From an uncultured Ruminococcus sp. (GTDB lineage: Bacteria; Bacillota; Clostridia; Oscillospirales; Acutalibacteraceae): a stretch of 16,328 bases of DNA. The DNA is taken from positions 1 to 16,328 of the forward strand of contig CAJUGO010000026.1 of assembly GCA_910585865.1 (NCBI GenBank), read 5' to 3'. The notes beneath the pieces are model-generated. The model was not told where the DNA came from, ran no database searches, and saw only the letters and a program-made list of their open reading frames with translations. Shown piece after piece: positions 13,576 to 16,328 of this stretch. Both the position numbers and the translations under genes were made by a program. Numbering within the stretch: the first letter of the stretch is position 1; the number at the start of each line of letters is the position of its first letter.

Positions 13576-14705
13576 TTAATCAATAAAATTCAGCTGTTCT
13601 AAAAACCATATTATTATTTTTTTAGATCCCGATATAACATGGGCTTCAACCGTCATACCAGATTTAAGATCTTTAATTTCTCCAGATAAATATGACAAAT
13701 AAGAATTACTGAGTGTAGCCTCGGCTTTATAATAAACCGTACCGCTTGATTCGTCAGCAAACGAGTCGGCTGAAATGCCGGTGATCTCACCATACACTTT
13801 TCCGTAATCAGTTGAGGAAATGGATGATACCGTATATTCAACTTCTTGTCCTGTTTTTACATTCGATATTTCGTATTAGGTATGTATAGAATTGTTCTTA
13901 ATTCATTATTTGATGGTATAATTTTTGCTATTTGTACTCCGCTTTGGAGGTTATTTTCCACAGATAATTCATCATAAAAAACTATTTGTCCGGGAGTTTC
14001 AGCTGTTATAATCGAATTTTCTAAGGTATCATTAACAGATAACAATTGCATTTCATATTCAGCCTTTGTAGTTTCAAGCGATGATATTGTATTGTCAATG
14101 GATACAATCATATTTAACTTTGCCTGTTCTTTAACCTGAGCTTCCGATGTTGAAGAAGAAAAGCTGTCCAAACTTACACTGGTTTTTTCTTTAGTAGCAT
14201 TAAGAGAGTCAATTTCAGTATTCAAGTTATCAATTTTTTGATTAACGTCTAACAAAAAAGCGGCTTTTAGAGACTCCTTCTGATTTTTAGCTGAGTCCAA
14301 TTGTACTTTTACTTCATCTACTTGTGATTGAGTTACTCCATTACCTACTTGTTGCTTTAAACTTTCATACGTATGTTCATATTCACTTATCTGAATATCT
14401 GCATTGTCTATACTTTGAATATAGTTATTATAATAAGAAACCAACATACTATTAGAACTTGAGAAGGTTAGATTACTCTGAACTGCATTGATAATGTTAT
14501 TATATTCTTCAATTAATTGATTATCTTTATCAATACTATCCTGAACCGATTGCAAAGTTGCATTAGCTTCTTCTTTTGAATTTTTATTTTGGTTATTTGT
14601 ATCATAAATTTGACTTAATGATATCTTCAAATCATTAACCTTTTCTTGATTTCCTGTCTTAGTGTGCCGTTCTATGTAGCGGTGGGTATTTAGTTTTGGC
14701 AACAA
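13576..14705 (-). pseudogene. HlyD-type secretion adaptor, 5'-truncated and frameshifted
   Basis: Two neighbouring frames together encode the end of an HlyD-family adaptor of the kind that works with peptidase-containing bacteriocin exporters. The upstream frame (14705-13857) holds the long coiled coil and the segment TAETPGQIVFYDELSV, then ends out of frame at ILYIPNTKYRM. The next frame resumes at EISNVKTGQEVEYTV and runs to a natural-looking end, SGSKKIIIWFLEQLNFID, at 13576. A single lost base between 13860 and 13877 explains the break. The N-terminal membrane anchor and first half of the lipoyl-like domain are missing. The sequence before about residue 18 (KLNTHRYIERHTKTG) does not look like HlyD. 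The open frame starts directly behind the nitroreductase stop without a ribosome binding site. No export ATPase or bacteriocin gene is nearby, so this is most likely a dead fragment. Confidence 0.8.
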
Positions 14706-14708
14706 TAT

Positions 14709-15296
14709 CTAATCAAAATACACAGTAATTTCCTCTATTTTCTTTCTTGGACGCATAGATGGAATCTCCGCCTTATATCCTAAAGCGATTGCCCCTACTA
14801 ATTCTCCCATCGAATCAATATACTTCATCAATTCTTGGTATGCAAAACATGTATTGCCTACCCACAATGTTCCTATATTTAGCTCCTCTGCCTTAATTAA
14901 CATATTTTCTATTGATGCACCTATAGACAATAGATCATTCATTTCCGTAAATCTATCATCAGCATCCAACGGAACAAATGGTGATTTTCCATTTGTATTA
15001 AGAACAACAATTATAATCGGTGCAGTTTCCATAATCCGAAGGGTATTTTTAGCATCCGAGATTCCATCCGCTGATAAAGGGAGCCTTGGAGTTATTTCTT
15101 CCATTTCAATTCCCTTTTTCATAATGCTAAGCAGTGTAGTTTTTGCCTCCCCGCTATATACAAGGTATTTCCAGGGTTGCCGATTCTTTGCAGATGGTGC
15201 AACTCTTCCGGCATCAATAATTTTTTCTACAATAGACCGAGATACTGGTTCATCGGTATATTTTCTAATACTACGTCGTGAATATATTGCTTCCAA
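14709..15296 (-). CDS. nitroreductase-family flavoprotein
   Basis: The 195-residue protein has the nitroreductase fold markers: the FMN-binding start AIYSRRSIRKYTD, APSAKNRQPWKY (33-44), a central MNDLLSIGASIENMLIKAEE and a C-terminal GYKAEIPSMRPRKK. Family members use FMN and NAD(P)H to reduce nitro compounds, quinones or enones; the substrate here is unknown. The start is TTG: a TAG lies six codons upstream in frame and no ATG or GTG is available between them. AAAGGAG lies 11 bases before the TTG, a slightly long distance that suggests modest translation. The gene follows the histidine phosphatase after 18 bases and shares its promoter. Confidence 0.88.
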   Translation of the reverse strand: MEAIYSRRSIRKYTDEPVSRSIVEKIIDAGRVAPSAKNRQPWKYLVYSGEAKTTLLSIMKKGIEMEEITPRLPLSADGISDAKNTLRIMETAPIIIVVLNTNGKSPFVPLDADDRFTEMNDLLSIGASIENMLIKAEELNIGTLWVGNTCFAYQELMKYIDSMGELVGAIALGYKAEIPSMRPRKKIEEITVYFD

Positions 15297-15314
15297 AACT
15301 TTATTTTCTCCTTT

Positions 15315-15941
15315 CTAAAAATAGAATTTACTTCCGTTATATAATAATTTTAAAATCGTTGCATTTTTCACTTTATCCATGACACACAATTTTTCCGGCG
15401 CAAATAGATAATATAGGGTTTTAATAGCAAAGGCGTGAGTTACTATCAGTATATTGCTATTTTCATTTCCTAGCTTGTTTTGAGCTATATCCATAAATAC
15501 ATTTTTTAATCGGTTTGATATATCATCAAATGGTTCTGCCGCTCCAGTTGTGTCATGCTCATAAATCGCCGTAGCAACGTCTGAAAGCCGTTTATTCAAT
15601 TCTGCAAATGATGACACGCCTAACCAATCAGACACGGGTTGAATAAAAAGTGAATTATGTTCAGCTTCCATACTGCCTAAACACCATTCCCTCAAACGAA
15701 TATCATTTTGTATTTCAATATTATCATTCCCACTCATTGATAAAATCAGCTTTGCCGTTTGTTCAGCCCTTATCATATCACTTGTATACGCTGCATTGAA
15801 AGTAATTCCGTTTAGTTCAGATCCTAATTCGGCGGCTGTCCTTTTCCCATTATCAGTAAGTGGCGAATCACTCCAACCTTGCGCTCTGCCTAAACTATTC
15901 AATAAAGTTTCCCCATGCCGAACCACATAAAAAGTAGTCAC
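15315..15941 (-). CDS. histidine phosphatase family protein (phosphoglycerate mutase-like)
   Basis: The 208-residue protein opens with the RHG motif (VVRHGETLLNSLGRAQGWSD; Arg8, catalytic His9) and has Arg58 in TSDMIRAEQTA, Glu85 in LREWCLG and second catalytic His169 in VTHA. All expected active-site residues are present, so it should be an active phosphatase or phosphoglycerate mutase-like enzyme; the substrate cannot be named. The GTG at 15941 is chosen because AAAGGAG lies seven bases upstream and the RHG motif then falls at the usual place near the N-terminus. The open frame further upstream overlaps the promoter. The nitroreductase gene follows in the same unit. Confidence 0.88.
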   Translation of the reverse strand: MTTFYVVRHGETLLNSLGRAQGWSDSPLTDNGKRTAAELGSELNGITFNAAYTSDMIRAEQTAKLILSMSGNDNIEIQNDIRLREWCLGSMEAEHNSLFIQPVSDWLGVSSFAELNKRLSDVATAIYEHDTTGAAEPFDDISNRLKNVFMDIAQNKLGNENSNILIVTHAFAIKTLYYLFAPEKLCVMDKVKNATILKLLYNGSKFYF

Positions 15942-15978
15942 TATTTTTCTCCTTTGACTTTTAGTTATCACAGGATTT

Positions 15979-16007
15979 AATATATAATATTTATTTATTT
16001 GTGTCAA
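15979..16007 (-). promoter_or_regulatory. promoter of the histidine phosphatase/nitroreductase unit
   Basis: On the minus strand a perfect TTGACA (16007-16002), a 17-bp spacer and TATATT (15984-15979) precede the GTG start by about 37 bases. It matches the sigma-A consensus at 11 of 12 positions. Confidence 0.75.
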
Positions 16008-16025
16008 GAAACTTAAACAGGGCAG

Positions 16026-16066
16026 CGACAAGATGTTATTTTATACTGTACTCAGTATCCTTGTCG
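16026..16066. repeat. long imperfect hairpin upstream of the phosphatase promoter
   Basis: CGACAAG (16026-16032) faces CTTGTCG (16060-16066), and inside them ATACTG (16043-16048) faces CAGTAT (16053-16058) around a TACT loop. The arms are unequal in length, so the structure has an internal loop. It lies just upstream of a strong leftward promoter and has no T run. It may be an operator, an element end or a terminator remnant. Confidence 0.45.
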
Positions 16067-16328
16067 ATATTTCCCGATTTCCCGTTGTGTGTAATGACCG
16101 AAAAAGTAAAAGAAACTGATTTCTCGATTTTTTGACAAATATACAGATCGGTGGTGTGGCTGTCAACTTCAAACAAAATTGAAATTACTATTTATCAATC
16201 AAGAAAGATATATGTGATGTGTGAGATTCCGCTGTAGTCGGCATTGTGCGTAATGTGTATAACTGGCTGTCTCATGGAATTGTGGGTAACTCTGTTTGCA
16301 GGACGTGGGAAAGCTGCACTTTAGCTTT
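16067..16328. other. non-coding right edge with four DnaA-box-like 9-mers
   Basis: No reading frame with a ribosome binding site or family character is visible on either strand; the longest plus-strand frames have about 24 codons. Four 9-mers of the form TGTGNRTAA lie in the same orientation at 16086-16094, 16245-16253, 16254-16262 and 16281-16289, two of them directly adjoining. Their complement, TTAYNCACA, resembles the DnaA box TTATNCACA, and the copy at 16254 matches it exactly. At the very end AAAGCT and AGCTTT form a short inverted repeat (16310-16328). The stretch could be part of a replication or mobilisation region, but that is inference. Confidence 0.4.

Noticed and set aside
13857..13880. 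Programmed -1 frameshift that would rescue the HlyD gene
   Set aside because: There is no slippery heptamer at the overlap and the gene also lacks its 5' part, so a plain mutation is more likely.
14854..15318. 154-codon open frame on the plus strand across the nitroreductase gene
   Set aside because: It is antisense to a complete family member, has no ribosome binding site and shows no recognisable motifs.
15942..16031. 30-residue N-terminal extension of the histidine phosphatase
   Set aside because: It covers the promoter, and GTG at 15941 has AAAGGAG at the right distance.
1..16328. CRISPR array, tRNA, rRNA, riboswitch or complete insertion sequence
   Set aside because: No regularly spaced direct repeats, cloverleaf, conserved riboswitch core or transposase gene was seen on either strand.

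Overview
The window is AT-rich chromosomal DNA. Its strong GGAGG-type ribosome binding sites, sigma-A-like promoters, hairpin/T-tract terminators and protein families point to a Gram-positive Clostridia bacterium, probably of the Ruminococcaceae/Oscillospiraceae group. This placement is inferred from style and gene content; no rRNA or other marker gene is present.

Left part (1-4524). A cluster of hairpins (1-131) precedes two leftward genes: an RmuC-family protein with its own good promoter, and a protein with two clear S1 RNA-binding domains. Divergent from the latter is a two-gene rightward unit, a secreted cyclophilin-type prolyl isomerase lipoprotein and a HAD-family phosphatase, closed by a strong terminator.

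Middle (4525-9047). A near-consensus promoter starts a tightly packed three-gene operon: MoxR-type AAA+ ATPase, DUF58 membrane protein and a multi-pass membrane protein with an extracellular transglutaminase-like domain. This is a well-known gene set of unclear function, probably acting at the cell envelope. A perfect 20-bp inverted repeat separates it from a convergent gene for a 60-residue single-pass membrane protein.

Centre right (9278-13304). A LytTR DNA-binding regulator and a four-helix DUF3021-like membrane protein form a two-gene unit that ends in a terminator. An ABC-2 type exporter (ATPase and permease) follows; the regulator pair probably controls it. The convergent gene beyond encodes a MerR-family regulator with a GyrI-like ligand-binding domain. 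It has a textbook MerR promoter: TTGACT and TAAAAT separated by 19 bp that contain a perfect dyad.

Right end (13305-16328). This part looks accessory. From the right, a good promoter drives leftward genes for a histidine phosphatase and a TTG-started nitroreductase. Immediately after lies a broken HlyD-type secretion adaptor gene of the bacteriocin-export kind, which lacks its 5' part and carries a frameshift. The last ~390 bases contain no gene but hold a 41-base hairpin and four same-orientation TGTGNRTAA 9-mers resembling DnaA boxes. These may be the edge of an integrated element.

No clearly new multi-gene system is visible. The best leads are the LytTR/DUF3021/ABC cassette, the MerR operator, the HlyD remnant with its foreign-looking junction, and the 9-mer cluster at the right edge.
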